Source: Tieghemiomyces parasiticus (Eukaryota; Kickxellomycota; Dimargaritomycetes; Dimargaritales; Dimargaritaceae). From it: 64,000 bases of DNA. Below the pieces are notes generated by a model, which searched no databases, was not told the DNA's origin, and was given only the letters and a program-made list of their open reading frames with translations. The stretch lies in assembly GCA_027575765.1 (NCBI GenBank), contig JANBPT010000158.1, positions 1 through 64,000 on the forward strand, read 5' to 3'. The stretch's first letter is position 1. The number at the start of each line of letters is the position of its first letter. The position numbers were made by a program, and so were the translations under genes. Shown here in pieces: positions 10,508-22,805 of this stretch.

Positions 10508-11797
10508 ATGGATGCCACAGGCGATCTCACTTTACCCCATGGCCACCTTATATTTTAACCGGCCCACCACGACTTCATTCTAGCATTGCGCTGCCAGTCC
10601 TCCCTCGATTCGTATAGCTCACCTCCTGTTTTATTTTTCCGTATTACAACGTATCGGTCGTTCTCTTATCCCCCTGTCTGCCCTGGAAGATACGTACATC
10701 GTGTCCCCCGACCTCGTATTACTACTACTCTCACGTTTCGTAGCCCTGCCGCTCCGCTGGCATTTGCCAATCTTATCAGGGTTTATGGCGCCGTGCCTCA
10801 CCTATTCTATATTGGGTCCGCGTCAGCACGATCCCTAATACCGGTTCGGTCTTGTTATTTTTCAACCCGACGGCCGGCGGTATCTGCCTCCCCCCTCCTC
10901 TCTTTGTACATGCACGTACTGTTAGGACTTAAATAGTGTCCATCCGTTTGTTTTTTCTTGCTTTTCTACATTTCTTTTGCTTTTCACCTGGTTACCTGTG
11001 TGGCATCTCTGATTGGGCTTTACTAACCTGCATCGCCCCGGGCATCTACTCCTAGCCACGGTGGTCCCGGTCTACGTTGCAGGTTTTCGATACCTGTCAA
11101 TCCACGGTGCTTCGTAGCTTTTACCACTCTGAGCCTGCTGATTGATTATTCTTTCGAAATGGCTGCCCACACTCTCTATAGCCTTACTGCCACTCTCTCC
11201 CCCATTATTCCACTGTCCTGGCGGCTTACACCCGTCCCGAACTCCCCATTTACTTGCGCACTGCTCCTCTAGAGCGCAGCTCCACCCACCGTTCTCTCTT
11301 ATCACCCGCCCGATTCATCGTTGACCTCAGACATCCCACCTCCCCCTGTGGCCATCGGTGTACCACCTTTCCGATTCGAGCTGTCGCCTGCGATCATCTC
11401 GCTTCTCGATGTCCACTGCATCTCGACCTCCTATCGATGTCTCCACCCCTCTTAACATGACCAGATCTGCGGCGTAGCCGGGTTTTTGTATGCCCGCCCG
11501 GCTTTTTTACCGGTTATGTCCTGCTGGTCCCTGGACCTGACGACCTGTTGGAGCCTATTACGCTCGCCTACTACTGACGAATAACTTCATCGTGAGTATA
11601 TAAGCCCGTTCTCCCAATAAAAGCGCCCGCCAGCTCGTCTTGCCCACAATTTCAACCCGATTTCTCTATACTGGTTTTTGCAGTTTGATTTCAATAATGG
11701 GAAATTGATATTGAGGGGGAGGGGTGGGAGAAAACACCCTGAATTAAAAAGTTCCACCAGAATAACCCAACCAAGCGGGTGTAAAAAAGGAGGCTTG
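10508..11797. other. Spacer between convergent DHH1 and POP1
   Basis: The sequence is moderately pyrimidine-rich on the plus strand. An AATAAA hexamer lies at 11616-11621. Short open frames (for example 10586-10936) show no recognisable motif. I see no gene. Confidence 0.4.
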
Positions 11798-14700
11798 TTA
11801 TGACACGATCTCAACTAGGACTGGGTACATGGCAGTACTGGACGGCTTGCGGAACAATGCCAGGATCATCCGGTTGGCCACGTAGCCACGGATGACGCTG
11901 CGGCGGAGTCGGGCGAACGAGCAGTACCCAAGGGCCTTACCAGCACCGGCGTTAAACGAGAATTTGCCGGAGACAGTGTAACCAATGGTCGCGGCCGTAT
12001 TCGTATTGTCCTGGATATGAATGAGCCAAATAGTGTACAGTGAGGGTGGATGGTTAGGGTTTGCTGCGAGGCGAGAGAGGAGGAGGAAGGAAGGGGGTAG
12101 GTCTATGCTTCTATCTTCAGATATATATATAGTCCCTATCCCATTCGCTTTCCCCTCCACTTCTTACGATGTCGCGGATACTAGTTCAGCGGCATGACAA
12201 CCATAATGATAATCTAAACACGACGGAACCAAAAAAAGGCAAAACAAACAACACTTACCCATTGGTAGCATCCAATTTCCTTGGCAACGTCCATCATGGC
12301 CAGCAACGTCACGTCAAGCTGTCGGGAATCCAGCCCCGGTCCCATACCATCACCCCCGGCCGTTGCAACAGGGTGGGTCGTGTTACCGCCCATGTTAAAG
12401 GTGGCCGGACCAGCCCCACCATTATCGGCCGCCCACTGTTTCTGCATTCGCTTCCTACTCGCCTTACCCATAAACATGGTCGATTCCGATGGTGGTGGTG
12501 GTGCGTGGGCGGCGGCCGTCGTACCGGGGCCTACAACCGTGGCGGAGGCGTGCGACGGCGAAGGATGATGCCGAATTTCGCGCTGTTTCTGGTCCCATTG
12601 CCGTTTGGCCTGTCGAGCCTGGTTGCGGGTGAGGTAGTCCTGGTAGATAGTATCGTCATTGATTTCCAAGAGCAGACCGTGGTCGTCGTCGAGCCCACCA
12701 CGAGAGACCGGGTGGATGACGACCCGGACCAAAGCGTCGCGGGCAAGGTAAGGTAATGGAGGAGAGGCGGTGGCGAAGTTATGGTAGCGGCAGAGGGAGG
12801 AGGAGTAGGTGGCCGGTGCGCCCATGGACTGCGGCGGGACCGTCTGGTGTACCAGTAAATCAGAGCGAAGGCGGGTGTCCACGTCGGCGAGGAACTTGGC
12901 CTCAGCCTCGGCGTCATCGTGTGCGGTAGTAGAATGGCCGGCTTTCGAGGTTTCGGCCGGGGATGATGATCCCTTGGGTTTGGCGTCCTTCCACAGGGCC
13001 GAGGTGAGAATACGGAGCAAAGCGGGACTGGTGGCCACAAAATAACCATCCGAAGGATACTGCTCATTCTTCGTCCCGGCAGTTTTAGCGTCGACCGGCT
13101 TGCCACCGCCTTCCATCGTCGTCGTCTCTTCCTTCTCATTCTCCGGACGCACCAGACTCTCTAGGGGCACATCAAACGGATCTCCCTCACCACCGAGCAC
13201 CTTCCTTTCTGCGGCTGCCTTAGCGACGACTAGCCCGGCCTCGAACCCTTTGGACCGCTTCACATCCTCAGGTACTCTCATCCCGAGCTTGGCATAATTG
13301 GGTCGTTTCGCCGGCGGCTGGCGGATGTACGCCTCGATGCGCTCGGCACGATGAAGGGCCCGTTCGGCCCGGAAGGCTTGGGTCCCAGCCACATCAAAGG
13401 GGAAACAGAACCGGCCGGCTTCCAGGTGGTGGAACCGACGTTCACGGAGGGCGCCTACACGGGCCCCGGAAAAGACAAAGCATTTCCAAATGTCGTTGCC
13501 CCAGCCGCCGGGCACGATCAGGGTGAGTCCATCGGTGAACTCGCGGTAGTTGTCGCCAGCCGTACTACTACTACTACTCGTCGTGGATTGGTTGTGAAAA
13601 CCACCGCGCTGGAACATTAGGAGCGGCAGCACCGCGTCCTTGGCTCCGGGTTGCAGTTTGGTGCCCGGTATGAGATTCTCGCATCGGCGCTGGTTGAGGA
13701 CTGCTTCGGGTATTTTCCCGTCGTGGACGTGCTGGCGGACCTTGGCATCCCACAGCCGGGACCGCGGAAGGTGTGGGGAAGTCCACTGCATAAGCTGGTC
13801 ATAGTACACAGACGGATCGACGTACGACTCCGTGTCCGCATCCAAGTCCATGGTCGACGGATCGTCGTCTTCATCATCCTCATCGTCATCGGGCACCGTA
13901 GCAACTACAAGGCCTTCGGCCACGGCGGCCAGGCCCCCCATCTGGTGCGCCCGGGCATCCGCGGGGTCAGGTTTATGCGGGAACGTGAGACGCGGGTCGT
14001 GAACGTCAATCCCCAGGACGGCGCCGGGCGGAAGCGAGGTGGCGGCGCGCAGGGAGGTGAAGGCGTCCCAGAACTGGACCTTGTTAAATTCGTCACGGGT
14101 CGCCGCCTTAGTCGTGCCCTGGCTCTGGAGAGGAGCCACGCTAAAGATCGCACGCAGCATCGAGATGGAGTGCTGACCGGACAGATCGAAAATATTGAGC
14201 TGGCCTGTCAGGTCGGACAAGGTGGTCGGCGTGGCGGGGGTTGTCGAGTCCGACGGCGATGTCGGGTTGATCAGGGCGCTGAGGACCTGGTGCAGTTCGG
14301 CGCGCGCCGCCGGATGGACCAGGATCCAAACTGACCGGGCCATCTCGTCAGTAGCAGACTCCACCGCCGAAGCCGAGTCGGCGGGTGGCTGCCAGAGGAT
14401 GGTGACCGGGGCGATACATCCGTACGGGTACATCTGTGGATGGTAGACCAACCCGGTAAACTGGCGGGCCCCGGCCCGGCGGTACATGGGGTGGGTAGGG
14501 GCGAACGGGCCGCCACGGATGGCTTTGGCAATTCCCGGTACCGTGGTCGGATCGGCGATCGCGTTCAACACGCGTACCAGTTCCTGTTGGGGTCCCGTCA
14601 ACTCCAAAATCCCCTCGTAGGACCGATCGTGGGCGAGGACCAGATGACGGGCGGCACGGTACGACGCTCGGATGTTGTGTTCGTTAGGGTTTTGCGCGAC

Positions 14701-15207
14701 CATACACCCCCACCGCTCGGTCATGTTCATCCGTTTAGTGTGCCATATATGGGTCTCCAGCCACCGTTTGGTCCCTTGGCGACGTTTAAACTCGTCGGCG
14801 ATACGTCCCGGACGGCGACGGTGCCGACGATTGGGCAGCTTTTTTTTCTGAACGCCCCCTGACCCCTTAGACTTAGACTGGTTGGCCTTTTCGATTTCTC
14901 GGGTGGCTCGTTCGCGGAGACGAAGGGGCATCCGTTTCACGTTGTGGCTGGCCGTACGGCGGCGGAGATGGCGAGCGAGCGTTTGAAACGCTCGCATGTT
15001 GCCGGCCCGTTTGGCCTTGTCGAGAAACGCACGCATCGCCGCAATGTCGTCGCGACGGCTCTGAGCGAAGGCCAGGGGTTGGATGTAACGCGGTAGCCTA
15101 CCACCAACGACCTGTTCTAAGGTCGGCATCCGCGGGGCGGCTGGCGCATCGACAGGGGTGGTGGCAGTCGGCCCCGGCTTGTCGGCCGTGGGGTGGTTTT
15201 CAGCCAT
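11798..15207 (-). CDS. POP1: POP1, RNase P / RNase MRP protein subunit
   Basis: Two exons on the minus strand, 15207-12259 and 12010-11798, join in phase 0 across a 248-bp intron (GTAAGT...CAG), giving 1053 residues. The N-terminal POP1 domain shows RHLRRRTASHNVKRMP, a basic stretch NRRHRRRPGRI, then KRWLETHIWHTKRMNM, the most conserved block of the family. The central POPLD domain shows PGGWG, GARVGALRER and HLEAGRFCFP near residues 560-610. The last exon has the C-terminal IGYTVSGKFSFNAGAGKALGY, which ends every POP1. Human POP1 has 1024 residues. The protein is the large scaffold of nuclear RNase P (tRNA 5' maturation) and MRP (rRNA cleavage). Acidic and Ser-rich linkers separate the domains. 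Confidence 0.96.
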
Positions 15208-15922
15208 GGGGAGTATAGATTGAGAGAGAGAGAGTGTAAGGACGGGAGCGAGCAGGGATGCTTAACACTAGGCCAGAAATAAGAATTCATACCAATTGAC
15301 ACAGCGAGCAGCTTGGTCAACAAGAATCAGACCAGGTTAGATCAACCACTTCGGCACCACTGGAGAGAGGGTTGAAAAGTTAGTTAACGATGCACTGATA
15401 CTCCCCGGGGATTCTCGTCGAGCAGAATGAGAGTTTTTTTTTCTTTCGATCCACCGTCAAGTTTATGGGCATATTCTTCCCACTCGCTTGTAAATGAAAG
15501 CCCATTTCTAATACCGTCTTCACACACTACCATCTACGTCCCTGACCTCCATTGTGGGTATAATAAAGCTCAGCTTCTATATACCAATTTCAGCCTGTTA
15601 GAATGACCTGTCGTCGTAACGTCACTAAGCAATAAGCGGTCCTCGCCACTGATCATCTCAGAGAGACAAAAACGGCTGCTAATGACGTTACGTTAATTCT
15701 CACAGATATGGTTGCTATAAAGATGAAGTATTAAAATACAGGCGGGGAATCAGGGTATCATTTGGTCGAATTGGAATGTGGTCGAACGGGCCTGTAAAAA
15801 AAGATGATGACACGTTTGGAATTTGCTCCTTGTATATGTAAATAAATCCCACAGGTCCATTTCCGAGTAGGTGGGAAGGGGAGAGGGGGGGGGGTGCGCC
15901 AAGGAAATATATTTGTATATAC
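15208..15922. other. Spacer between POP1 and kinase gene (tandem, minus)
   Basis: This holds the 3' end of the kinase gene and the promoter of POP1. It is AT-richer than the flanking coding DNA. A G homopolymer run is at about 15885-15892. No gene is seen. Confidence 0.4.
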
Positions 15923-18912
15923 CTATGGCGACCGCCCGGCCTCGGCTAGTTTCTGTTCCAACCGGGCAATGTGGGCGCGCAGGTCGCCTACCTGCTGGCG
16001 GAGGGCCTCCTTCTCACCGATATGGCGCTCAATCTCACGCTTGAGCCGCACTTCCACGGCATCAGGGGTGTCAAACAAGCGGAAGGCCAAGACCTCGTCA
16101 GCACTGGGTCGCTGCAAGGGATTGGCCGCCATAAGCCACAAGATCAGCGAGGCCTCCACAGGGCGGCGGGCTACAAAGATCTCCGGGAGACAACCGCGGC
16201 GTAGATCGTCGAGGACCTTGACTCGTTCCATGCCGGTTGCAAACGGGTGGAGTAGTTCAAACAAAATGATGCCCAGGCTGAACATGTCGGCCTTGGTACC
16301 GTACGGCACCGGCCGTGTCGTATCCAGCTGTTCCGGCGCAGCGTAGGTCACGGTGCCCACCCCGGAGGTCAGAAGTTGGGATTCGGGGCTGAACTGTGTG
16401 TAGTTGGGTAGCGCGGCACCCGGACTAACCAACCCGGTACCGACCCCTTCCCCGGTGACACCGGTGGCAGCGGTCCGGTCCCGGTCCGAGGTAACCACCA
16501 GTCCAAAGTCGCCCAGGCGTGGGATGAAATCGCCTTCGTCGTAGCCCGGCACCTGGTCATTCGGCAAGGCTGTGGCGGTTTCCGCGGCCGGGCTGGCCGA
16601 CGGGTCGGCTACAGGGTCAAGGAACACGTTGGACGGTTTAATATCGCGATGAATCAGATAACGCGAGTGCAGGTAGGCCACACCTTCCACGATCCCTTGA
16701 AACAGGCTCAGCGCTCTGGGCACGTCTACACGATCTAAGATGGCGGCCGGGTCGCAGTGGGGCTGGGCCCCGTCCAGGGCCAGCAGGCGCTGGTTGCGTA
16801 CCTTTAGGTATTCCGCTAGTGTGGTGGAGCAAAGCTGCATCTGAATGTGTAGGGTTAGCGACGACATGATAGGCGGTTCAACAGGCAACTCGGCCGACGT
16901 CACCGACAGTCGGCTGAAACGCGGCACGCTGGACGAGTAGGACCCTTGGCTGCCCGACCCGCGGCTAGGGTCCGACAGTCGACGCGACAGACGGGGCGCG
17001 GACCGGACCGGGAGGGCGGCGGGGGGCTCGTCATCGTCCTCCACCTCCCCACCAAAAACAATCCCGTCGTCATCGCTGCTGGACCAACTCTGTAAATCGG
17101 AAAGTGTGTCGGTAACATCCGACTCGTCCGCGCTGCTATCCGTCTCCGAGTCGAAATCGAACTGCGGTTCGGTATCCGGAGCGGCGATGGCGGCACCACC
17201 GAAGGCCGCGAGGGAGTCGTGCAGGCCTTCACTCGAAAACGACGGGGCTAGCCCAAGCAGCGAGTCATCACTCGACACGGTGGGGATCGGGTGAGGCTGA
17301 GCTTGCGAAAGACGACTGGGTTCGGTCGCATCGTCAGTCTTCAAGTCGTAGCTGTACACGGGTCCGAAGGCGCCGGTCTCGCCCTCCTCTGGCGAGGACG
17401 GGCGGTCCTGCGTGCCTACCTCCACCCAGGACGAGTAGTAACGGACGATATTTTGGTGTTCAAGTTGTGCTAGACTGACACATTCACGCAGAATCTTTTC
17501 CAAGGGGGATTTGGTATTCACCAGGTAGACCTTCTTGACGGCGTATTCGCGATTGTCTAGGCGATTCTTGACCTGGGATTGAATATCAGTGAAGGCGGGA
17601 AAGGACAAACGGGCAGCGTTAGTAATGAGACTTATGACTTGACCTGGGCCAGGGAGGAAGGGGATAATCTACTTTCCCAGTCGGAGGTAGGTGTTGAGGC
17701 GGTGGCTTACCTTGTAAACGGTACCGAATCCGCCGCGGCCCAGCCGCTTCAGTTCGATGAAGTCCATGCGGTAGCGGGTGTTCTGGTAGTCAAGGAGTTC
17801 CTGAAATCCGGACATGGGCCGCTGAGTGGGCAAAATACCGCCGGCCGTCCCAGGTTGGAAGGGCACTAGGCCGCCTACCCGGTCCGCGGTCGAGGACGGG
17901 GTGCCGAGGGAGGGTGCGACCGAGCCTGTTTCGGAACTCCTGTTGGACACGCCGGACAGGTTGGCGAACAAGTCTCCTTGACCCACAGTGTTCTGGCGGT
18001 CTATACAGCGCATGGCCTGAATGACGAGCTCCCGGAACGCGTGCATGTAGGAACTACGCACCGCAGCCACCTCGTCAATGTAGTCTTCCTCGATAATGCC
18101 CATCGAATAGAGGGTCTTACAGATGGTGAAGAAGAGTTCCCGATTACGCTGCGGACTCTGGTCGTACAACATACAAAAGTTCTCTAGCAGCGAGACTAGG
18201 AGCATGCGGCCTTGGTGGCTTGCCGGGTGGGCCGGGGCAGTATCGATGGCGAAAGGCGACTCCCGAGGTAGGCTGGACCAGGACGCAGAGCGGCCTGGGC
18301 CTAGAGGGCGGGATGGGGATAGTGCGGCGGAGAGCCGTGATCGATGGGCGTAGGCGGAATCAGTTTGGAAGTGATTGGAGTGAATACAGTTAGCTGCCAG
18401 GTATACGATGAAAAAGGCAAAACGGTGGTGCCAACGTGTCCAGGTAGTAGTCACACTACGCACGGAGCGCCGCCCTGTCGTCTCAACACCGCATTCAATC
18501 CCCTGAGAGGCAGGAAGGGTGCCGCAGTACCCCATGGCGTCAGTGGACACAAGCACGGCTCTCCATTAAAGTTCACCGTGTAGAGGCCGCACTGCTGGTG
18601 TCCCAGCGGGCCAGGTGCGGCGTTCTATTTGGACAAGCAGCAAGGCAGCCGACCTGACGTCGTTCACCAAAGACGGCGGTACGTACCCACAACAACCGGA
18701 AGCCTGCTAAGTCAGGAGCGTCCCTCAATCGACTGTTGTGCGGACTTACCTCGAAAGGGCACTAGCACACGGTTGGGCGAGGCGTCGCCGCCGGAGCGTT
18801 GGAGTGGGGACGGCTTGCGGACAAACGGTTCCGGCGGGGAGCCGGACGAGGCGAAGGGTGCGGAAAGGGGCTTAGCATGGCGATTTGAATCGACTTGCGG
18901 AGGCGGTGTCAT
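15923..18912 (-). CDS. HRI-like eIF2-alpha kinase (EIF2AK1 family)
   Basis: Exons 18912-18750, 18300-17711 and 17572-15923 (minus) join in phases 1 and 0, giving 800 residues. Donors are GTAAGT and GTAAGC; acceptors are TAG and CAG. Before the kinase domain, LLVSLLENFCMLYDQSP and a helical segment with ELFFTICKTLYSMGIIEE match the N-terminal domain of HRI. The kinase domain has GRGGFGTVYK split by intron 2, the ATP lysine in YAVKKV (K264), RECVSLAQLEHQNIV, an acidic Ser-rich insert of nearly 200 residues, HRDIKPSN (H559, D561), DFG (D606) and YAAPEQL. The C-lobe HPFATGMERVKVL, LPEIF and QRPSADEVL are diagnostic of HRI rather than PERK or PKR. The C-terminus is a coiled coil. Such kinases phosphorylate eIF2-alpha under heme loss, oxidative or proteotoxic stress. 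Fission yeast has two (Hri1, Hri2). Confidence 0.9.
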
Positions 18913-21387
18913 ATGAAGAGCGTGGTCGGGTCGTTCGTTAGGTGTACGGCTGGAAGCTACGAGTACAGGCGAAGAACAGATATGTAAGGAATCGGGCTAG
19001 GGACGAGGTTGGGCTCCGAAGCGCTCACTAGACGGTTCTGGGGGGCTTTAAATAAATAGTGGTGGTTGTGGGGAACTAGCGAATGTGACCGAAAGACTGA
19101 AGGAATGGTCGGTCGGGAGGCAAGCAGTGGTAGTGAGGGTGACGAACTGTATCGAACAGACGAGGCGCGAAGGCGGACGGGGAGGGGCAAGGTGAGGGCC
19201 AGAGAAAGGAGGAAGGGAGTGTGGCCTTGCTGTGGGTTTCTTGGCGGCCGCGGAGGCCCGGGGCCCAGCCTTGTTGTTTAGGTGGAGGGCATTGACTGGC
19301 CCAGGCCGATGTGCGTGCCGGGCGAGTATTGGCCCATAGTAAGCAGGCCCGCATGTTTCTTTTTAGGGTCGCTAGTTTGTATGGGCTGTGGAAGGCCGGC
19401 GGCGCACGGGTAAGGTTGAAGTTGAAGGGGAAGGGACGGTCGACGACTCTGGAGGTTGTTGGATGGGCAGCCCCGCCTGCGGATAAAACGTGTAGAGCGC
19501 ATAGAGTATGGCTGTGCTCTCCCTTCCATTGGTAGCCAATGGGCGCTTGATTACTGGGTAGGGAGAGGGAGGGATTAGGGGCGAGGGGGACGTAGAAGAT
19601 CTAAGACTTAGCCCCCGTGACTGATTCACTGACCCAATGCCAGTCACCCGAATAGCAGGAAACAGAGTCCGCTCCATCGCTGCTAGCTGTTCATGGCCAG
19701 GCGGGTGGGTGCATGCAGATCGATAATGCGGTACTCCGTTTCCTTGGAGCAAGACCTGCGACGGTACGCATGCACCAGGCCGACGCATATATCCATACTT
19801 CAGCAGCGACAAGACTCTGGCCGGGAAGTGTAGGTGAAGCGGGCCAAAGTTACTCCACACGAGCGTATCCATGCCCTCCCATGTTAACGTGGCGACAGGG
19901 GATTCGAAGATGCCCTCCCGCGATCGAAGGGCGATATATTGTGGGCCAGGAAAATACCCCGCCCGTGCGGGGGAAATGCACGGCCCCGTCGGGTTCATGC
20001 CATCCTCTATTTCCCGCGTATTCCTATCCGCTGCGGGCTGGGTTCAGAAACATAGTGCCAGGTTGGCCGGTATACAGTACCTCGTCTCGGACTGTCCTCA
20101 AAAAACCTCACGACCGGTTGGTACTTTTTGCCACCCTCCAGTCTGATTTACGCCTCTGTGTTCATAGTCCGGGTACGCCCAACATGTCCGGTGCTGAGAA
20201 GTAGTATGAGAGGGGTATGGATTTGATACACAGCGTAGTAGCTAAATCATAGATAGCGGCAGCTGCCCCGCTGCTAGTCGTTGTCGTCACCCAAGCCAGC
20301 AGCCAAACGCTGTGCTGTCAGACGCATTTGTAGTACCATCTCAAGCCTCCCACTAGAAGGTCAGCAGAAGGCACCAAGTCACAGAGTTCGACAGCAGCCC
20401 CAACCAGAACAACTCGATAACGATTACAGTCCTGGGATAATCTCTTACTTAGTATGCGCTTCGATTTCATTGCGAACTTGCATTATTCCACCAAAGGGCC
20501 GAATCTGAGTAATGGTAACCCTTATCTTGGCCGGGTTCCGTGCGGTTTACTACACTCGTTCTAATTGATGCTGACAACCCTTTTTACGTCCAGCAGCTGC
20601 CTTCTACCGTCGCCCTTCCTCTATACTCGCACCGATGTCAGGCCAGCAAGGTCTCCAGATAATACCAAGTCCGTTCGCCATATATAAAGTATCTCACTGT
20701 CAGCCAAATACAGTATCCTCATTACTACCAACGCACGCGCGCTTGATTCGATCTACCATTGATCCTCATATCCACAACTGCCACAATCATCTGGTCTTTT
20801 ATTGCATGGGTTCAAACGCTACCCATGGGGTTGGGCATTCCAGTTGGATCGAGGCTGTCACGCAGCAGGTTCAATTAATCGCTAAGGCCCAGGGTCGGTC
20901 AGTTCTGGAGGGGCGGGAAGGCGAGCTGCCGTGCGCTGCCCGCTAATTCGCAGCAGGTTAGCGTGTTGTTGTGCGTAGTCCTTGCATGGGGCCCGATCTT
21001 GTCCTTGTTGCCTCCATCTGTCCTCTGTACCGTTGATAGTGGATGCTTGGAACTGGTTGTGGCAAATGAGGGTTCTCAGTAGCCGAAGCGTGTGAGTGTG
21101 GCTTTTGTAGGAGTGGCCAACCGCCCCCCTAAACGTTGGTCGGCTTGTATAGCCTACTGTCCTCAGCAGTGATTTGTTTCCCTTGTCTACCTGCCAGGCC
21201 TCTTAGCAACAGGGTCCGTAATGCGAGGAGTATCGGACATCACAGTTGGAAGCCGGCTCATCTACCTTGATATACACTGCACTAGTGGTCATTTTAATAC
21301 GCCAGCAGCGGCATAGTAGTTACAAGGGTGGTCATCCATTCACATTTCCGGCTATTAACAATTAAAACCAGAGACACTGAGTACCCT
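18913..21387. other. 2.5-kb spacer, no supported gene
   Basis: The left part is the promoter and leader of the kinase gene. An ATG-started 208-codon open frame on the minus strand (19998-19372) overlaps a 163-codon frame on the plus strand; neither has a recognisable motif, so I do not call them. A 103-codon plus-strand frame at 20635-20946 is also unsupported. TATATAAA-like sequence occurs at 20680-20690. Confidence 0.35.
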
Positions 21388-21851
21388 CTACCTCCGGCGG
21401 GACTGAAGGTTACCAGAGGTAGAGGCGGGTTTCTTCGCCGACAACTTGGCAATCCGCTCAAGTTCGGTCAGCAGGGTTTCCCAGGCGATGTCCATGACAC
21501 GAGGCTGGGGCACGATGAGGTAGTCACAGCCTGAACATTACTCCCGAGGAAGGGGTGGTCCATGGATGGAGGGTGGGAGGGAGGGAGTGAGTACTGGTAT
21601 TAGCAAGGGAGCACATTAGTACGACGAAACCAGCTACGTAATGCATAGTCAAGCAGCCGCACTACTTACGGGTCCGAGCGACACCGGGGAACGTCCGACG
21701 CACGCCACCTTTGATGGCGCGTGAAATACACCGCAGTTTGGCATTGCACAGATTGAATTTACTGCGGTTCATGAAAACGGTAACGCGCCACGTCGGAATT
21801 GGGATGGCAGTCTTGGCGTCTAAGCATTGGGAGCAGGGCGAAAAATGGGGT
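21388..21851 (-). CDS. C-terminal exons of an RnpA-like (bacterial RNase P protein-type) protein
   Basis: Two exons on the minus strand, about 21851-21670 and 21530-21388, join in phase 1 (donor GTAAGT, acceptor CAG) and end at TAG 21390-21388. The joined reading contains WRVTVFMNRSKFN, NAKLRCISRAIKGGVRRTFPG, then CDYLIVPQPRVMDIAWETLLTE and LERIA. The order is a beta strand, a basic helix in the place of the bacterial RNR motif, a strand of the DYVVIARP type, then a C-terminal helix ending in a Leu-rich repeat. This is the layout of RnpA and its ribosomal-S5-like fold. The canonical RNRxKRxxRE is not preserved, which weakens the call. The 5' acceptor (TAG at 21854-21852) is one of two options. 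Upstream exons probably include 22384-22805. A mitochondrial role is a guess. Confidence 0.4.
21571..21585 (+). other. G-quadruplex-type motif inside an intron
   Basis: Four GGG runs separated by single T or A bases form a canonical G4 pattern on the plus strand. It lies in the last intron of the RnpA-like gene and would be the non-template-like C-rich strand of its transcript. Confidence 0.5.
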
Positions 21852-22383
21852 CTAGGGATTCTTCAATAAAAGCCTTGGTACTCTGGATCTGCCGTGGTAG
21901 TAGGCGTGGTACAGTCCAAAAAGGACCTATCGCTGATCCGGCAGTCTCAACCCTCTAGTTCACGTGTTTCTCTATTCCGCCTACTTACACATAAGTGTTT
22001 CGTCGGGGCCCCAAGGTCGCATGACAACTAGCAGGGAGTGGCTGGATACCGTCGGGCAACTATTTCTGGTTTGCCGCATCATGTGTACCTTGTCTGGAGG
22101 CAGGCCCTGGAGCTAGAAATGGGTAACGGCGTGGCACGTAGAGTGCAAAAGGAAGTGGGCAAGTCCAATATTAAGAGCTCGATCTTACAATATGCTAATG
22201 TTGCACAGTTTCATTTAAGAGGTATCCGAAGATATTAGCCGACTCTAGCCACTTGACATGGTCCATCACACCGGGTCAAGGTGTGAAATACGCGCAAGCT
22301 ACAAAGGTCATATATCTCAACCCTTGTCCCACGAAACTATTGAATAATCGCCATAAAAAATGCGTCATTCCTCACCACCTTAC

Positions 22384-22805
22384 CTTAATGCGACCGTTCA
22401 ATTCCAAAAGGTTCCGGTCCTGGTCAAACTCGGCGTCACTGGCCGTCCGTGGTGGTTCCGGTCGGCTAAAATCAATACTGGCCATGAAATCCCGGTAGGC
22501 CAACCACTTCTGACGTCGTTGTTCACGGGGCCAGACGTAGTTCTCGAGTAGGGGCTGGGCGGCTTGCAACCACCGCTCACGGCTGGACAGGCCGGTGTAT
22601 AGGGTCAAGGCCTGGGACGGGGCCGGAATGAGGTTGAGTTGGTATGTCGAGTAGCCCTGGCGGTGGGTGGGTGTAAGGTGCCGAGTGCGAGCCATTGGTG
22701 ACCGGATGGGTACCTCCGGGGTCCAATGGGGAGGGAATCGTAAACCCCGGAGGCGTTGGAGGCGGCTTAGCTGCAACATGTCGAGCAGATTGCCGGGGTT
22801 GGTGG
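22384..22805 (-). CDS. Internal coding exon of an unidentified spliced gene
   Basis: A 422-nt open segment is bounded by an acceptor TTTGCAG (just above 22805) and a donor GTAAGG (from 22383), entering in phase 1 and leaving in phase 0. It encodes about 140 residues with LLDMLQLSRLQRLRGLRFPP, YSTYQLNLIPAPSQALTLYT, then ENYVWPREQRRQKWLAYRD and LLELNGRIK. The composition (basic, Trp/Arg-rich, few acidic residues until the end) suggests an RNA- or ribosome-associated protein. I do not recognise the family. It lies upstream of, and on the same strand as, the RnpA-like exons, so one gene is likely. A 24-nt phase-0 exon candidate is at 22112-22089. The start codon was not found. Confidence 0.4.

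Noticed and set aside
19372..19998. 208-codon minus-strand open frame from an ATG
   Set aside because: No motif, atypical composition, and an overlapping plus-strand frame of similar length; chance in GC-rich DNA is likely.
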